Below, piece after piece: positions 44,940 to 55,545 of a stretch of DNA of 64,000 nt. The position numbers and the translations under genes are program-made. Position 1 is the first letter of the stretch, and every line of letters begins with the position of its first letter. The notes below the pieces were generated by a model. The model did not search any database. It was not told the origin of the DNA and saw nothing but the letters and a program-made list of their open reading frames with translations. This stretch comes from Hyphomicrobiaceae bacterium (GTDB taxonomy: Bacteria > Pseudomonadota > Alphaproteobacteria > Rhizobiales > Hyphomicrobiaceae). The stretch lies in the NCBI GenBank assembly GCA_030655135.1, contig JAURWC010000075.1:62001-126000 (forward strand), read 5' to 3'.

Positions 44940-46349
44940 TCAAGGCGGCAGCGCAGGCACCGCAGCAAATGTCCAGGCCGTGCCGCCTTGCTCGGTCAGT
45001 GCCTTCAGCCCGCGCGCATCGGCGCGAAGGCCGGACAACACCTTCACCATGTCATCCAGTACAACCTGTTTCGTTGCGTAGTACGAGTGCGCCTCCGGCA
45101 CGCTCCACGGCGTCACTTCAAGCTCGGAGGCGTCGATGATCTCGTAACCCTCGGCGTAGGTCACCGGCTTGCCAAGCCGCGGCGCCGAGTTCAGCTCTTG
45201 CGATGCCGTCAACGCGATGTCCTTGTTCGACGAATAGACGACCCATTGCTTCGCCAGCGGCCGAACTTCTGCGGCAACCTGCTCGCGAAACAGCGTCGCA
45301 TCGAAGTCCGGCGCACATAGGATCACGCTGGAGAACAGCGGCTTGGTGCCTCCCCGGTACGACATGTAGCGCAGCGCCGTCAGCAATCCCTTGCTGCCCA
45401 TCGAATGCGCGACGAGGTGAACCCGGCGGGCCTTCGTCTTCTCCGTCAGCGTCTTCAGGAACGTCTCGATGTGCTTCGCGCTCCAGAACACGTTCTCGGA
45501 ATCCGAATTGTACGCCGTCAGCGATCCCCACGATGGCCACGAAAATACGATCGGCGCGCCCTTGAAGCCGAAGTCGAACGAGATCTGCGCCGCGCGCACC
45601 AGCGCATCCTCGAATCGCACGTTGAAGCCGTGCACATAGACGAGCACGTCGCCGTCTCCCGTCGTGCCCGCGACATCGGAAAAGAACGTCGCTTCGTCTC
45701 GCCCGTCGAGCCGGAGGATGAAGATGTGTTTGGCCGCATCGCGCAGTTTTTCCAGCTTCAGCCACGGCGTCTCTAGCTGCCCGGATTTATGCGAGTAGGG
45801 AATGTTGACATCGGCGCGGCCATAGCTCAGCGCGCCTTCTGCAGCCCGCTCGCCGCCAAAGGCCAGTTCCGGCTTCGGATCACCCGTCGCCTTACGGTCC
45901 GTCACGTAATAGACGGATTGGACGTACGACGTAGCTGGCGCCGCCGCCGATCGAAACGCGCGCTTTTTGATGTACGGCGCGCCCGTAGGCAGCGCTGCCG
46001 CCACGATCTCACCGACGCGCGTCAGCTCACGAGCGGGCTTTGCCGATCCGTACGCATCGATCACGGTCTGAACGGCATAGAACACGACGCCCTGATCGAG
46101 CTTCAGGTCGGCAACAAGATCGGTCTCGTCCGTCAGCCGCTCCACAGGCACACCGAGTTCCTTGGCAAGCATCGCCTTCACCGTCTCGCTCATCGGCGCG
46201 GGCGTGGGCACCTCGACGGCTGGCGGCGACTCCTCTGGTGGCCGCGGAATCTCTTGGCCTATGGCCAGCGAAGCACCCACCGAGGCAAACATCGCCGCGG
46301 CCAAGGCAACGGTCTCGCCCGGCAGAAATCTCGTGAGACGAAATCGCAT
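44940..46349 (-). CDS. Exported alpha/beta hydrolase (DUF900) with an ACP-like N-terminal segment
   Basis: 469 residues from ATG 46349 (GGAGGGAA upstream). A signal peptide or anchor covers about 7-31. A Pro-rich linker (about 34-52) leads to a helical segment at about 55-95: VKAMLAKELGVPVERLT then DLVADLKLD. This resembles an acyl carrier protein, but the carrier Ser of the DSL motif is replaced by DQG. The DUF900 alpha/beta hydrolase domain spans about 140-450: VLVYVHGFNVRFEDALVR, FSWPSWG, and the nucleophile elbow AHSMGSKG. The substrate is unknown; an esterase or lipase acting at the envelope is likely. Confidence 0.87.
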   Translation of the reverse strand: MRFRLTRFLPGETVALAAAMFASVGASLAIGQEIPRPPEESPPAVEVPTPAPMSETVKAMLAKELGVPVERLTDETDLVADLKLDQGVVFYAVQTVIDAYGSAKPARELTRVGEIVAAALPTGAPYIKKRAFRSAAAPATSYVQSVYYVTDRKATGDPKPELAFGGERAAEGALSYGRADVNIPYSHKSGQLETPWLKLEKLRDAAKHIFILRLDGRDEATFFSDVAGTTGDGDVLVYVHGFNVRFEDALVRAAQISFDFGFKGAPIVFSWPSWGSLTAYNSDSENVFWSAKHIETFLKTLTEKTKARRVHLVAHSMGSKGLLTALRYMSYRGGTKPLFSSVILCAPDFDATLFREQVAAEVRPLAKQWVVYSSNKDIALTASQELNSAPRLGKPVTYAEGYEIIDASELEVTPWSVPEAHSYYATKQVVLDDMVKVLSGLRADARGLKALTEQGGTAWTFAAVPALPP

Positions 46350-46525
46350 GGTTCCCTCCAGCCCGGCTGCGCCGTCCGTTTGACGCCTCAACACCCCGGC
46401 CGCCGCAGGCTATCCCCCCTGGCGCGGCGATCAAGCCCTGTCCTGCGCGAGCCAAATGGGCGCGAGACGCACCAATTCGTCAGCAGCGCCCTCATAGAAA
46501 CCGGCTTGGTGCCGTCATCACAACG

Positions 46526-46555
46526 CGGTCATCCCCGGGCTCGTCCCGGGGATGC
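46526..46555. repeat. GTCATCC-CCGGG palindrome
   Basis: GTCATCCCCGGGCTCGTCCCGGGGATG is a single palindrome of the type that forms the ends of the 140 bp repeats at 24233 and 24563. It lies just past the DUF924 stop. Confidence 0.7.
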
Positions 46556-46578
46556 CGCTCTCGGCGGCGTTGAACAAA

Positions 46579-47127
46579 TCAGAAGCTGCTGCCGGGCTCG
46601 GCGAGGAACGCCGCTTCCTCCGGCGTCGAGGCGCGGCCGAGGATGGCATTGCGATGCGGAAACCGCCCAAAGCGGGCAATGATATCGCGATGGGCTACAG
46701 CGAAACTCAGGTAGTAGTCGTCATCGAGGCTGCCGAACAGCGCCACCGATTGCGCTTGATCATCCAGATCTTCGCTATGCTCGAACGGCAGGTAGAGAAA
46801 CATGCGCTCGTGCTTGCTCAGCGTGGCGTCGTATCCGAGGCGGATCGCTCGTGTGGCGATGTCCTTCGCCAGCCGATCGCTGGCAAACGCCTGGGGTGTG
46901 CCGCGATAGATGTTGCGCGAGAATTGATCAAGCACGATTACCGCAGCCAGCGCCTGCCGGGCAGACACAACTTGATCAGCGGCATCGGTCGCCATCAGCA
47001 TGTCATGAACATCACGAAACCGCGTCGCGCATTCACGATCGATCGCGTCGGACTTTTCGAACCAAGCTTCCGGCGTGAGCCCAAACCAGAAACTCAAAAC
47101 GTCGTCGACCCAACCGGGATCAGTCAC
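46579..47127 (-). CDS. DUF924 family protein
   Basis: 182 residues, all-helical in character. Family segments are VLSFWFGLTPEAWF near the N terminus, VIVLDQFSRNIYRGTPQAFA in the middle, and FLYLPFEHSEDLDDQ followed by FGRFPHRNAILGR. DUF924 proteins are TPR-like helical proteins of unknown function, common in proteobacteria. It stands alone between the suf operon and the DUF900 gene; no link to either is apparent. Confidence 0.9.
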   Translation of the reverse strand: MTDPGWVDDVLSFWFGLTPEAWFEKSDAIDRECATRFRDVHDMLMATDAADQVVSARQALAAVIVLDQFSRNIYRGTPQAFASDRLAKDIATRAIRLGYDATLSKHERMFLYLPFEHSEDLDDQAQSVALFGSLDDDYYLSFAVAHRDIIARFGRFPHRNAILGRASTPEEAAFLAEPGSSF

Positions 47128-47227
47128 ATCGTTGGCCGCATTAAAAATGGTGACCTCCTGCCGGTTGCATTTGGTGAAGCGAGCCTGGTCGAGAGACGCA
47201 TCAAGCTAAGCCGATGCCGCTCAACAA

Positions 47228-47250
47228 GGGTCAGACCCATGGGTCTGACG
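47228..47250. repeat. GTCAGACC-family palindrome
   Basis: GGGTCAGACCC-AT-GGGTCTGACG, in the gap between sufA (ending at 47356) and the DUF924 gene. It has lost the last bases of the right arm. Confidence 0.75.
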
Positions 47251-47355
47251 CCTATTCCGTAACGGTGTTTTTTCCAGCACGTTCACGACGGCAGCAATGA
47301 CGACATCCGGCCCACGCGCAGCGAAACTTGCGGCTTCAGAAAGCCAGCCTGGCAG

Positions 47356-47739
47356 CTAGTGCCCGTTACCGATGGCGGCGTTCGCCGGCTCCAGGTTTAC
47401 GCTTTCGCCGCAGCCGCAGGCGCTCTTCTGGTTCGGGTTGTTGAATACGAACTGCGAGGCGAGCTTGTCGGTCTTATAGTCCATCTCCGTGCCGAGCAGG
47501 TACATCAGCGCCGACGGCTCGATCAGCACGATCGCGCCCTCGTGCTCGATGACCTCGTCACGCGGATCCACCTTTTCCGCCCAGGCCATGGTGTATTCCA
47601 TGCCGGCGCAGCCGCCCTTCTTGATCCCGATCTTGAGACCCTTCACGTCCGGCCCCTTGGACGCCATCAGTGCCTTGACGCGGCTGGCAGCAGCGTCCGT
47701 CAGGGTCATCACCTTGGGTGCAATGCGCAGGCTCGGCAT
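47356..47739 (-). CDS. sufA: A-type Fe-S carrier of the Suf system
   Basis: 127 residues of the HesB/IscA fold. The three cluster ligands are Cys44 (KKGGCAGMEY), Cys108 and Cys110 (SACGCGES). A-type carriers accept [2Fe-2S] or [4Fe-4S] clusters from the SufBCD scaffold and pass them to target enzymes. It is the last gene of the leftward suf operon, 160 bases after sufT. A GC-rich palindrome (about 47806-47822) in that gap may affect expression. An ErpA-like role cannot be excluded. Confidence 0.93.
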   Translation of the reverse strand: MPSLRIAPKVMTLTDAAASRVKALMASKGPDVKGLKIGIKKGGCAGMEYTMAWAEKVDPRDEVIEHEGAIVLIEPSALMYLLGTEMDYKTDKLASQFVFNNPNQKSACGCGESVNLEPANAAIGNGH

Positions 47740-47899
47740 GGGTCGTCTCTTTCTCTATCGCTCGATCGTTTGATTAAGCGGGCAGCCATCTTAACTAAGT
47801 CCCTCCCCATGGACGGGAGGGGGATGCGTGGAGTTCTCGTTTAGTCGTCTACCAGCACGCGTAACTTACCAGTACGAAAAGTCGAGTACAGTAGTCACC

Positions 47900-48460
47900 T
47901 TAGAACATGTTCAGCACAAGACGGGCCTCGTCCGACATGCGGCTTTGGTCCCACGGCGGATCGAATGTTAGCGCAACGGCTGTACTGGCGACGCCGGGCA
48001 CGGAGTTCACGGCATTCTCCACCCAGATCGGCATTTCGCCGGCCACCGGACAACCCGGCGCCGTCAACGTCATCTGGACGGCCACGTTACGATCGTCGTC
48101 GATGTCGATTTTGTAGATCAGGCCGAGCTCGTAAATATCCGACGGAATCTCTGGATCGTAGACCGTCTTCAGCGCCGCGATAATCTCCGTCGTCAGCCGG
48201 TCGATCTCCTCAGGCGGCAAGGCCGTTGCCGAAGCACTCACCACCGGCTCGATCGTCGGGCCTGACTGCGGCATGCCGACATTGGCCAGATCCTGCGCCA
48301 GCGACGGCTTCGCCGCTTCATCATTGGCGGGGTTCGACGCCAGTTCGGGCGGCGTCGCCGCCGCCTCGGACGTCACGTCCGGTGCCATTGGCCGCTGGAC
48401 CTCGCGCACCCGATCGTCCGCAGGCCCGTCGCGCTCAGCCGTCTTGGTCGTTTCCATCAC
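47900..48460 (-). CDS. sufT: SufT/MIP18-family Fe-S maturation protein (DUF59)
   Basis: 186 residues. An acidic, Pro/Ala-rich N-terminal extension of about 80 residues precedes a DUF59 domain at about 85-186: LTTEIIAALKTVYDPEIP, YELGLIYKIDI and MTLTAPGCPVAGEMP with its conserved Cys, ending DEARLVLNMF. SufT proteins help deliver Fe-S clusters, mainly under high demand. Its ATG overlaps the sufS stop by four bases, so translation is coupled. Confidence 0.92.
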   Translation of the reverse strand: MMETTKTAERDGPADDRVREVQRPMAPDVTSEAAATPPELASNPANDEAAKPSLAQDLANVGMPQSGPTIEPVVSASATALPPEEIDRLTTEIIAALKTVYDPEIPSDIYELGLIYKIDIDDDRNVAVQMTLTAPGCPVAGEMPIWVENAVNSVPGVASTAVALTFDPPWDQSRMSDEARLVLNMF

Positions 48461-49719
48461 GCGAAGAACTCCTTGGCCCGCACCAGGGCCGCAATAAGGG
48501 CGTCGACTTCCGCCTTGGTACTATACATCGCGAACGAGGCGCGGCAGGTCGCCGTGACGCCCAGCCTCTGCATTAGCGGCTGCGCGCAGTGATGCCCGGC
48601 CCGCACCGCCACACCGGCCCGGTCGATGATCGTCGACACGTCGTGCGGATGCAGGCCATCCACCGTGAACGAGCAGATCGCGCCCTTGCCGGGCGCCGTG
48701 CCGTACAGTTTCAGCCAATCCAGTTCTCCGAGCCGCGTCTGGGCGTAGGCCCCGATTTCCGCTTCGTGCGCCGCGATATTCTCCCGGCCCACCTGCATCA
48801 TATAGGTAAGCGCAGCGTCCAGCCCAATGGCCTCGACGATCGCCGGCGTGCCCGCTTCGAACTTGTGGGGTGTCTTGGCGTACGTGATGCGGTCTTTCTC
48901 GACGGTTTCGATCATCTCGCCGCCGCCCTCGTAGGGCGGCATAGCATCCAAATGCCCGCGCTTGGCATACAACACGCCGATGCCCGTGGGCCCATATGTC
49001 TTGTGGCCGGTGAACACGTAGAAGTCCGCATCCAGATCCTGGACATCGACGGGCAGGTGCACGGCCGCCTGGCTTCCGTCGACGAGCACGGGAATGCCGC
49101 GCGCGTGCGCGATACGGATCACCTCCTTGATCGGCACCACGGTTCCCAGCACATTCGACATGTGCGTGAGGGCGACGATCTTGGTGCGTTCCGTCAGAAG
49201 CTTCTCGAACTCGTCGAGCAAGAATTCGCCGGTGTCGGATATTGGCGCCCACTTGAGCACAGCACCTTTACGTTCCCGGTGAAAATGCCAGGGCACGATG
49301 TTGGAATGGTGCTCCATAATCGAAAGCACGATCTCGTCGCCCTCGCCGATCTTCAGCGCGCCGAACGACGATGCTACGAGATTGATAGCGCCGGTCGCGT
49401 TGCGCGTGAAGATGATCTCATCGGTGGAATTGGCATTGAGGAAGCGGCGAACCGTTTCACGCGCGGCTTCGAAGTTGCCCGTGGCAGTGTTCGATAGGTA
49501 GTGCAGCCCGCGATGCACGTTGGCGTATTCGAACCGTAAGGCGTGATCCATTGCCTCGATCACGGGCTGCGGCTTTTGTGCCGAAGCGCCGTTGTCGAGA
49601 TAGACCAGCGGCTTGCCGTAGACGTCCCGGAACAAGATCGGAAAGTCGGCACGGATGCGCTGCACGTCGAAACCGCCGGCGCCACCTAGGTCACTGATGC
49701 TACGTGCTGCTACCGTCAT
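48457..49719 (-). CDS. sufS: Cysteine desulfurase SufS (group II)
   Basis: 420 residues, PLP-dependent fold type I. The N-terminal region has RADFPILFRDVYGKPLVYLDN. The PLP-binding Lys is in FTGHKTYGPTGIGVLYAKRG, and the active-site Cys in VRAGHHCAQPLMQ, the short-loop arrangement of group II. It takes sulfur from L-cysteine as a persulfide and gives it to the SufBCD scaffold, usually through SufE or SufU; neither is seen here. It follows sufD by 190 bases, a gap that holds repeats. Confidence 0.95.
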   Translation of the reverse strand: MTVAARSISDLGGAGGFDVQRIRADFPILFRDVYGKPLVYLDNGASAQKPQPVIEAMDHALRFEYANVHRGLHYLSNTATGNFEAARETVRRFLNANSTDEIIFTRNATGAINLVASSFGALKIGEGDEIVLSIMEHHSNIVPWHFHRERKGAVLKWAPISDTGEFLLDEFEKLLTERTKIVALTHMSNVLGTVVPIKEVIRIAHARGIPVLVDGSQAAVHLPVDVQDLDADFYVFTGHKTYGPTGIGVLYAKRGHLDAMPPYEGGGEMIETVEKDRITYAKTPHKFEAGTPAIVEAIGLDAALTYMMQVGRENIAAHEAEIGAYAQTRLGELDWLKLYGTAPGKGAICSFTVDGLHPHDVSTIIDRAGVAVRAGHHCAQPLMQRLGVTATCRASFAMYSTKAEVDALIAALVRAKEFFA

Positions 49720-49737
49720 GCCCTTCGCCTTCTCAAC

Positions 49738-49852
49738 CTGTTATCCTCGGGCTTGTCCGGAGGATCCCGCATTCGGCTGGGTGTAAACCCACCAGTGATT
49801 GTCCACCTCGCAGCATCCGGGATCCCCGGAACAAGTCCGGGGATGACCGTGG
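49738..49852. repeat. Paired GTCATCC-type palindromes between sufD and sufS
   Basis: A left unit (TTATCCTCGGGCTTGTCCGG) and a right unit (GGATCCCCGGAACAAGTCCGGGGATGAC, quoted in two overlapping parts as CCGGAACAAGTCCGG) face each other about 60 bases apart. The layout matches the larger repeats at 24233 and 24563. It sits inside the suf operon. Confidence 0.7.
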
Positions 49853-49909
49853 TGGGAAGGCCGCCCTGCCTCTTCTGCCTCTCGCCATTATTTTTGGGAG
49901 AGGGGACAA

Positions 49910-51235
49910 TCAGGCCTTCGTCTCGTCGAGCCAATCCAAGGTCGTGCTCGTCAAAGCGTCACGCAGTGTCTCGATCTCAATCTTTTCCAGGGCTTCGCCG
50001 ATGAACGATTGCACCAGAAGCGCCCGCGCCGTACCCGGCGGAATGCCGCGCGACTGGCAATAGAACATCAGATCCTCGTCGATCTCCGCCACGGTGGAGC
50101 CGTGTCCGCAGACGACATCGTCGGCATAGATCTCCAGCTCAGGCTTCGAGTCGAACTCGGCATCCGGCGACAGCATGAGGGCCTGAGCCATCTGCTTGCC
50201 GTCGGTCTTCTGCGCGTCCGGCCGCACGATGATCTTGCCCTGGAAAATACCGCGCGAGTGGTTGGCCAGCACACCCTTGAACAGCTCGCGGCTCTCGCAC
50301 TTGGGCACCGCATGATCGACGACCAGCGTCGTGTCGATATGCTCGCTGCCGCGCGCCAAGAACGCGCCCGACATGTCGAGCTTAGCGTTCTCGCCGCCAT
50401 ACGTCACGTTGATGCCGTTGCGCGTCACCCGCGTGCCTGACGTGAACTGGAAGCCGCGATAGACGGTGCCGGTGCCGAGGCCAACGAGCCAGTTGGAAAG
50501 ATGGCTGACCTCGCCGGCGTCCGACACACACTTCACGTGCACGACTTCCGCCCCATCACCGGCCTTTATTTCCGTGGCGCTGTTGGCCTGCGCGTTTGCC
50601 GTTGCGCCGGCCGCGACCACGAACATCTCGATGATCGTCGCCTTGGCCTTGGTGCCGACGTTGATGATGTTGCGCGTCGCCGTGGATTGAGCAGTCTTGC
50701 CGGCGCGCACATTGACGATCAGCAGTGGCGTATCGATCTCCGCGCCATCGGCGACGCTGATAACCGCGCCGTCCGTAACGAACGCCGCATTCAACGCCAG
50801 CACCGCGTTCTGGCCCTCATCCGCGCCGATGGCGCCAAGGTTCGCCAAACCGCTGGCCAGCGCCTCGCTCAGCGGCGCCACGTTGAGCAACCCGCTGGAA
50901 TCGAACTTCGTCGACAGCACCGCGCTATAAATACCGTTGACGAACACGATGCGATCACCCGCAACGGCCGCCAGCGGACCCAGGGCCGCCGTCAGCGCTT
51001 CGGCCGAAAGTCCCGCTTCGGTAGCCGGCGCCAGCGCATCTTTCAGGCTGGTGCGCAGGTCGGTGTACTTCCACTCTTCAATGCGCCGATGCGGCAGGCC
51101 GATCGCCGCGAAACGGCTCATGGCCTCGCGCCGCGCGGGCGCGGCCTTGGCGCCGCCTGGCAGCGTATCGGCCACCTTCTCGAACAGCTCGGGAATGGCC
51201 TGTTCGGCCTTCGTCTTGATGACAGCAACGTTCAT
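49910..51235 (-). CDS. sufD: Fe-S scaffold subunit SufD
   Basis: 441 residues from ATG 51235, one base after the sufC stop. The SufB/SufD beta-helix core fills about 130-400, with ESRELFKGVLANHSRGIFQGKI and the C-terminal CGHGSTVAEIDEDLMFYCQSRGI (quoted in part). The C-terminal His and Cys residues at the SufB-SufD interface that help build the cluster are present. It works with SufB and the SufC ATPase in the cytoplasm. A longer frame to 51304 runs into sufC and is rejected. Confidence 0.95.
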   Translation of the reverse strand: MNVAVIKTKAEQAIPELFEKVADTLPGGAKAAPARREAMSRFAAIGLPHRRIEEWKYTDLRTSLKDALAPATEAGLSAEALTAALGPLAAVAGDRIVFVNGIYSAVLSTKFDSSGLLNVAPLSEALASGLANLGAIGADEGQNAVLALNAAFVTDGAVISVADGAEIDTPLLIVNVRAGKTAQSTATRNIINVGTKAKATIIEMFVVAAGATANAQANSATEIKAGDGAEVVHVKCVSDAGEVSHLSNWLVGLGTGTVYRGFQFTSGTRVTRNGINVTYGGENAKLDMSGAFLARGSEHIDTTLVVDHAVPKCESRELFKGVLANHSRGIFQGKIIVRPDAQKTDGKQMAQALMLSPDAEFDSKPELEIYADDVVCGHGSTVAEIDEDLMFYCQSRGIPPGTARALLVQSFIGEALEKIEIETLRDALTSTTLDWLDETKA

Positions 51236-51236
51236 G

Positions 51237-51992
51237 TCAGGCCGCCTCGCCCTCGTATTCCTTGTAACCGGACTTCTCCAGCTCCAGCGCCAGGCTCTTG
51301 TCACCCGACTTGCGGATCTGGCCGCCCGACAGCACGTGCACCTTGTCCGGCACGATGTAGTTCAGCAGCCGCTGGTAATGCGTGATGACGAGCATGGCGC
51401 GATCCGGCCCGCGCAGTGCGTTCACGCCGTCCGCCACGATGCGCAGCGCGTCGATGTCGAGGCCGGAGTCGGTCTCGTCGAGTACGCACAGTGTCGGCTC
51501 CAGCATCGCCATCTGCAGGATTTCCGAACGCTTTTTTTCGCCGCCCGAGAAGCCGACGTTGACCGGCCGCTTCAGCATTTCGGTGTCGATGTTCAGCTTG
51601 GCGGCCTTCTCGCGCACCACCTTCATGAACTCCGGCGTCGTCAGCTCGGCCTCGCCGCGCTTCTTGCGCACGGCATTCGCCGCCGTCCGCAGGAACGTCA
51701 GCCCAGCCACGCCGGGAATTTCCATCGGATATTGGAACGCCAGGAACACGCCCTTTGCGGCGCGCTCGTCGGGCTCCATCTCCAGCAGGCTCTCGCCGTT
51801 CCACAGGATGTCGCCCTCGGTCACCTCGTAGCCCGGCCGCCCGGCAAGCACGTACGCCAACGTCGACTTGCCCGAGCCGTTGGGCCCCATGATCGCGTGC
51901 ACTTCACCCTTGGGCACCGTCAACGACAGCCCCTTGAGGATCTGCCGCTCCTCGTCCTCGATCTTCACATGCAGGTTCTTGATCTCAAGCAT
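51237..51992 (-). CDS. sufC: Fe-S assembly ATPase SufC
   Basis: 251 residues. Walker [10 protein letters not shown] is at 36-44, the signature [11 protein letters not shown], Walker [16 protein letters not shown] and the switch His in ITHYQRLL. These are the SufC forms of ABC motifs. It is a cytoplasmic ATPase that drives conformational change in SufBD during cluster assembly. It lies between sufB (167 bases upstream, with repeats) and sufD (1 base downstream). Confidence 0.96.
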   Translation of the reverse strand: MLEIKNLHVKIEDEERQILKGLSLTVPKGEVHAIMGPNGSGKSTLAYVLAGRPGYEVTEGDILWNGESLLEMEPDERAAKGVFLAFQYPMEIPGVAGLTFLRTAANAVRKKRGEAELTTPEFMKVVREKAAKLNIDTEMLKRPVNVGFSGGEKKRSEILQMAMLEPTLCVLDETDSGLDIDALRIVADGVNALRGPDRAMLVITHYQRLLNYIVPDKVHVLSGGQIRKSGDKSLALELEKSGYKEYEGEAA

Positions 51993-52035
51993 CTTGTTTG
52001 ACTCACATCTCGTTGTTCGTTTTGGCCTTGGCCGA

Positions 52036-52155
52036 ATGTCTTCTCCCTCTCCCCATTCTTATGGGGAGAGGGTCGGGCTGAGGGGCAGCTACGAACCGCA
52101 GCGCCAGCCTCTGCCCCTCACCCTAACCCTCTCCCCGTGCAGGACGGGGATAGGG
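52036..52155. repeat. Pair of CTCTCCCC/GGGGAGAG palindromes between sufB and sufC
   Basis: CCCTCTCCCCATTC then TTATGGGGAGAGGG (about 52040-52068), and CCTCACCCTAACCCTCTCCCCGT near 52116-52139 facing ACGGGGATAGGG. Same family as the clusters at 22690 and 63681. The hairpins lie in the transcript of the suf operon. Confidence 0.75.
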
Positions 52156-52159
52156 AACG

Positions 52160-53629
<1,470 letters not shown>

Positions 53630-53630
53630 C

Positions 53631-54815
53631 TCAGTGAACTCCCGATGAAACGTGCAGCGGTCCGCCGGAACCTGCTGCGGTAAACTTCTGTGGTGAGGCC
53701 TCGCGCGGACCGCGCATTGCGCGCCAAGCGTCGAGGAATGCGTCGCAGTCGCGTGCCGTCGTCTCCGGCCCAAGACTGATGCGAACGGCGCTGCCGGCGA
53801 TCTCCGGCATCAGCCCGATCGCTGCGAGCACGTGGCTCTGCCCCACCTTGCCGGACGAGCAGGCAGAACCCGCGCTGACCGCAATACCTGCCAGGTCGAG
53901 CCGGATCACCAGCGTCTCCGCCAGCTTGCCAGGCCAGGCGATGCACGACGTGTTCGCCAGTCGCGCAGCTTCCGCGCCGAGAATGATTGCCTCGGGCGTC
54001 AATTCCAGAACGGCCGTCTCCAGCACGTCGCGCAGAACCTTGATCTGCGCCGCCCGCGCCACGTCGCGCGCAGCCAGTTCAGCCGCCGCTCCGAATCCGG
54101 CGATCGCCGCCACGTTCTCCGTGCCGCCGCGCCGCCGCCGTTCCTGCCCGCCGCCCGCCATGTATACCGGCAGCTGCACGCCATCACGAATGATCAGCGC
54201 ACCGGCACCCTTCGGCCCGCCGATCTTGTGCGACGACAGGCTCAGCGTATCTACGCCCAGCTCCGCGATATCGATCGCGATGCGTCCCGCCGCCTGCACC
54301 GCGTCGCAGTGCATGAAGATGTCATGCGCCCGCGCAAATGCCGCGGTCTCGGCCACTGGTTGGATCACGCCCGTCTCGTTATTCGCAAGCTGCAGCGCCG
54401 CCATCGCGCGGCCAAAGCCGTCGCCGCGCAGCACGCGCTCTGCAATCTCCTCGGCCGCCACGACGCCATTGGCATGCGCCGGAATGTCGATCACGCGGCC
54501 GCCGTTCGCCGCCGCCGGTGCCAGCACCGAAGCATGCTCGATGCCCGGCACGAACATCGTGTCCCACCGTTCGGCGAACACGGATGCGTTGGCTTCCGTC
54601 GCGCCGCTGGTGAACACCACCTCGCTCGGCTTGGCGCCAACCAGCGCCGCAACCTGCTCGCGTGCCAGATCCACGATCGCCCGCGCCTTGCGGCCTTCCG
54701 CATGCACGGAGGACGGATTGCCGCCCGCATCCAGCGCCGCGATCATCGCCGCGCGCGCTTCCGTCCGCAGCGGAGCCGACGCGTTGTAATCCAGATATGT
54801 CCGCGTGGAGGTCAT
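53631..54815 (-). CDS. Cysteine desulfurase of the NifS/IscS class (group I)
   Basis: 394 residues from ATG 54815. Motifs: [25 protein letters not shown], the PLP Lys in [18 protein letters not shown], and the long flexible loop with the catalytic Cys in [12 protein letters not shown]. These are group I features, so the operon codes for two desulfurases of different classes (the other is sufS). Its ATG overlaps the stop of the rrf2 gene by one base (TAATG). It probably supplies sulfur to SufB or to other acceptors. Confidence 0.93.
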   Translation of the reverse strand: MTSTRTYLDYNASAPLRTEARAAMIAALDAGGNPSSVHAEGRKARAIVDLAREQVAALVGAKPSEVVFTSGATEANASVFAERWDTMFVPGIEHASVLAPAAANGGRVIDIPAHANGVVAAEEIAERVLRGDGFGRAMAALQLANNETGVIQPVAETAAFARAHDIFMHCDAVQAAGRIAIDIAELGVDTLSLSSHKIGGPKGAGALIIRDGVQLPVYMAGGGQERRRRGGTENVAAIAGFGAAAELAARDVARAAQIKVLRDVLETAVLELTPEAIILGAEAARLANTSCIAWPGKLAETLVIRLDLAGIAVSAGSACSSGKVGQSHVLAAIGLMPEIAGSAVRISLGPETTARDCDAFLDAWRAMRGPREASPQKFTAAGSGGPLHVSSGVH

Positions 54816-55273
54816 TACTCTGCCGCCACCTGCACGCTGGTGGCAACACCGCGCGCCAGTTTCGACGGCGGAATGCCGTCCAGTGTCTCCTGCAGCGACA
54901 CGTTCGCCAGAAATGCCGCGATATGCCCGCCAAGCGCGTGCCACAGTCCGTGCGTCAGGCAGCGTTTTTCGCCCAGGCAGCCGGGGCTGTCTTCCTGGCA
55001 GCGCGTCATGCGCGTTTCCTCTTCCACCGCTAGCAAGATCTGCGCGATGGTGATGTCGGCAGCCGGCTTCATCAGGCGATAGCCGCCCGAACGCCCGCGC
55101 ACGCTTTCCACCAGATCCGCGCGGCGCAGCCGCTGAAAGATCTGTTCCAGGTACGCCAGCGAGATCTGCTGCCGCTCCGCGATCGCCGACAGCGGCATCG
55201 CGTCGTTCCCGCCGAACTTGGCGAGATCGGTCATCGCCATGACGGCGTATCGGCTACGAGTATTCAGTTCCAC
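54815..55273 (-). CDS. Rrf2-family Fe-S regulator, IscR type
   Basis: 152 residues from GTG 55273 (AAGGTG upstream), the start that places ELNTRSRYAVMAMTDLA at the N terminus as in IscR. The winged helix covers about 1-80 (AIAERQQISLAYLEQIF, VRGRSGGYRL). The cluster ligands are Cys92, Cys99, Cys105 and His108 (RCQEDSPGCLGEKRCLTH), almost the same spacing as IscR of E. coli. It should bind an Fe-S cluster and repress or tune the suf operon that it heads. The longer frame to 55363 adds non-family residues. Confidence 0.92.
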   Translation of the reverse strand: MELNTRSRYAVMAMTDLAKFGGNDAMPLSAIAERQQISLAYLEQIFQRLRRADLVESVRGRSGGYRLMKPAADITIAQILLAVEEETRMTRCQEDSPGCLGEKRCLTHGLWHALGGHIAAFLANVSLQETLDGIPPSKLARGVATSVQVAAE

Positions 55274-55394
55274 GGCGCAACACACCTTGACTTTGATCCA
55301 CGCGGCCTGTTCGCAACGCTTGCGTTCGGCCACCCGTCTCGTGTTATGAAGCGCGGCCATCATCAGCCGCGCTAAGAACGGGGATCAGGACTTC

Positions 55395-55411
55395 TTTCGA
55401 ACCGTTCTAAA
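55395..55411. promoter_or_regulatory. 17 bp dyad, candidate Rrf2/IscR operator
   Basis: TTT-C-GAAC-C-GTTC-T-AAA is symmetric at all positions except the centre and one inner pair. It lies 122 bases upstream of the rrf2 start and 135 bases upstream of the divergent hydrolase gene. Rrf2-family regulators bind short AT-ended dyads in their own promoters. The assignment rests on position and symmetry only. Confidence 0.5.
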
Positions 55412-55545
55412 GTGAATATGAAAATTCCTAGCTCGCAAGTCAAGTATGCCGTGCTTTTGCCGCGCAACCGCGCATTAAGCGCCTGACACACCAGCGGAAT
55501 TTTTGCCCGCCGAATTCACCCGAAATTGAAAATGAAAGACCAAAA

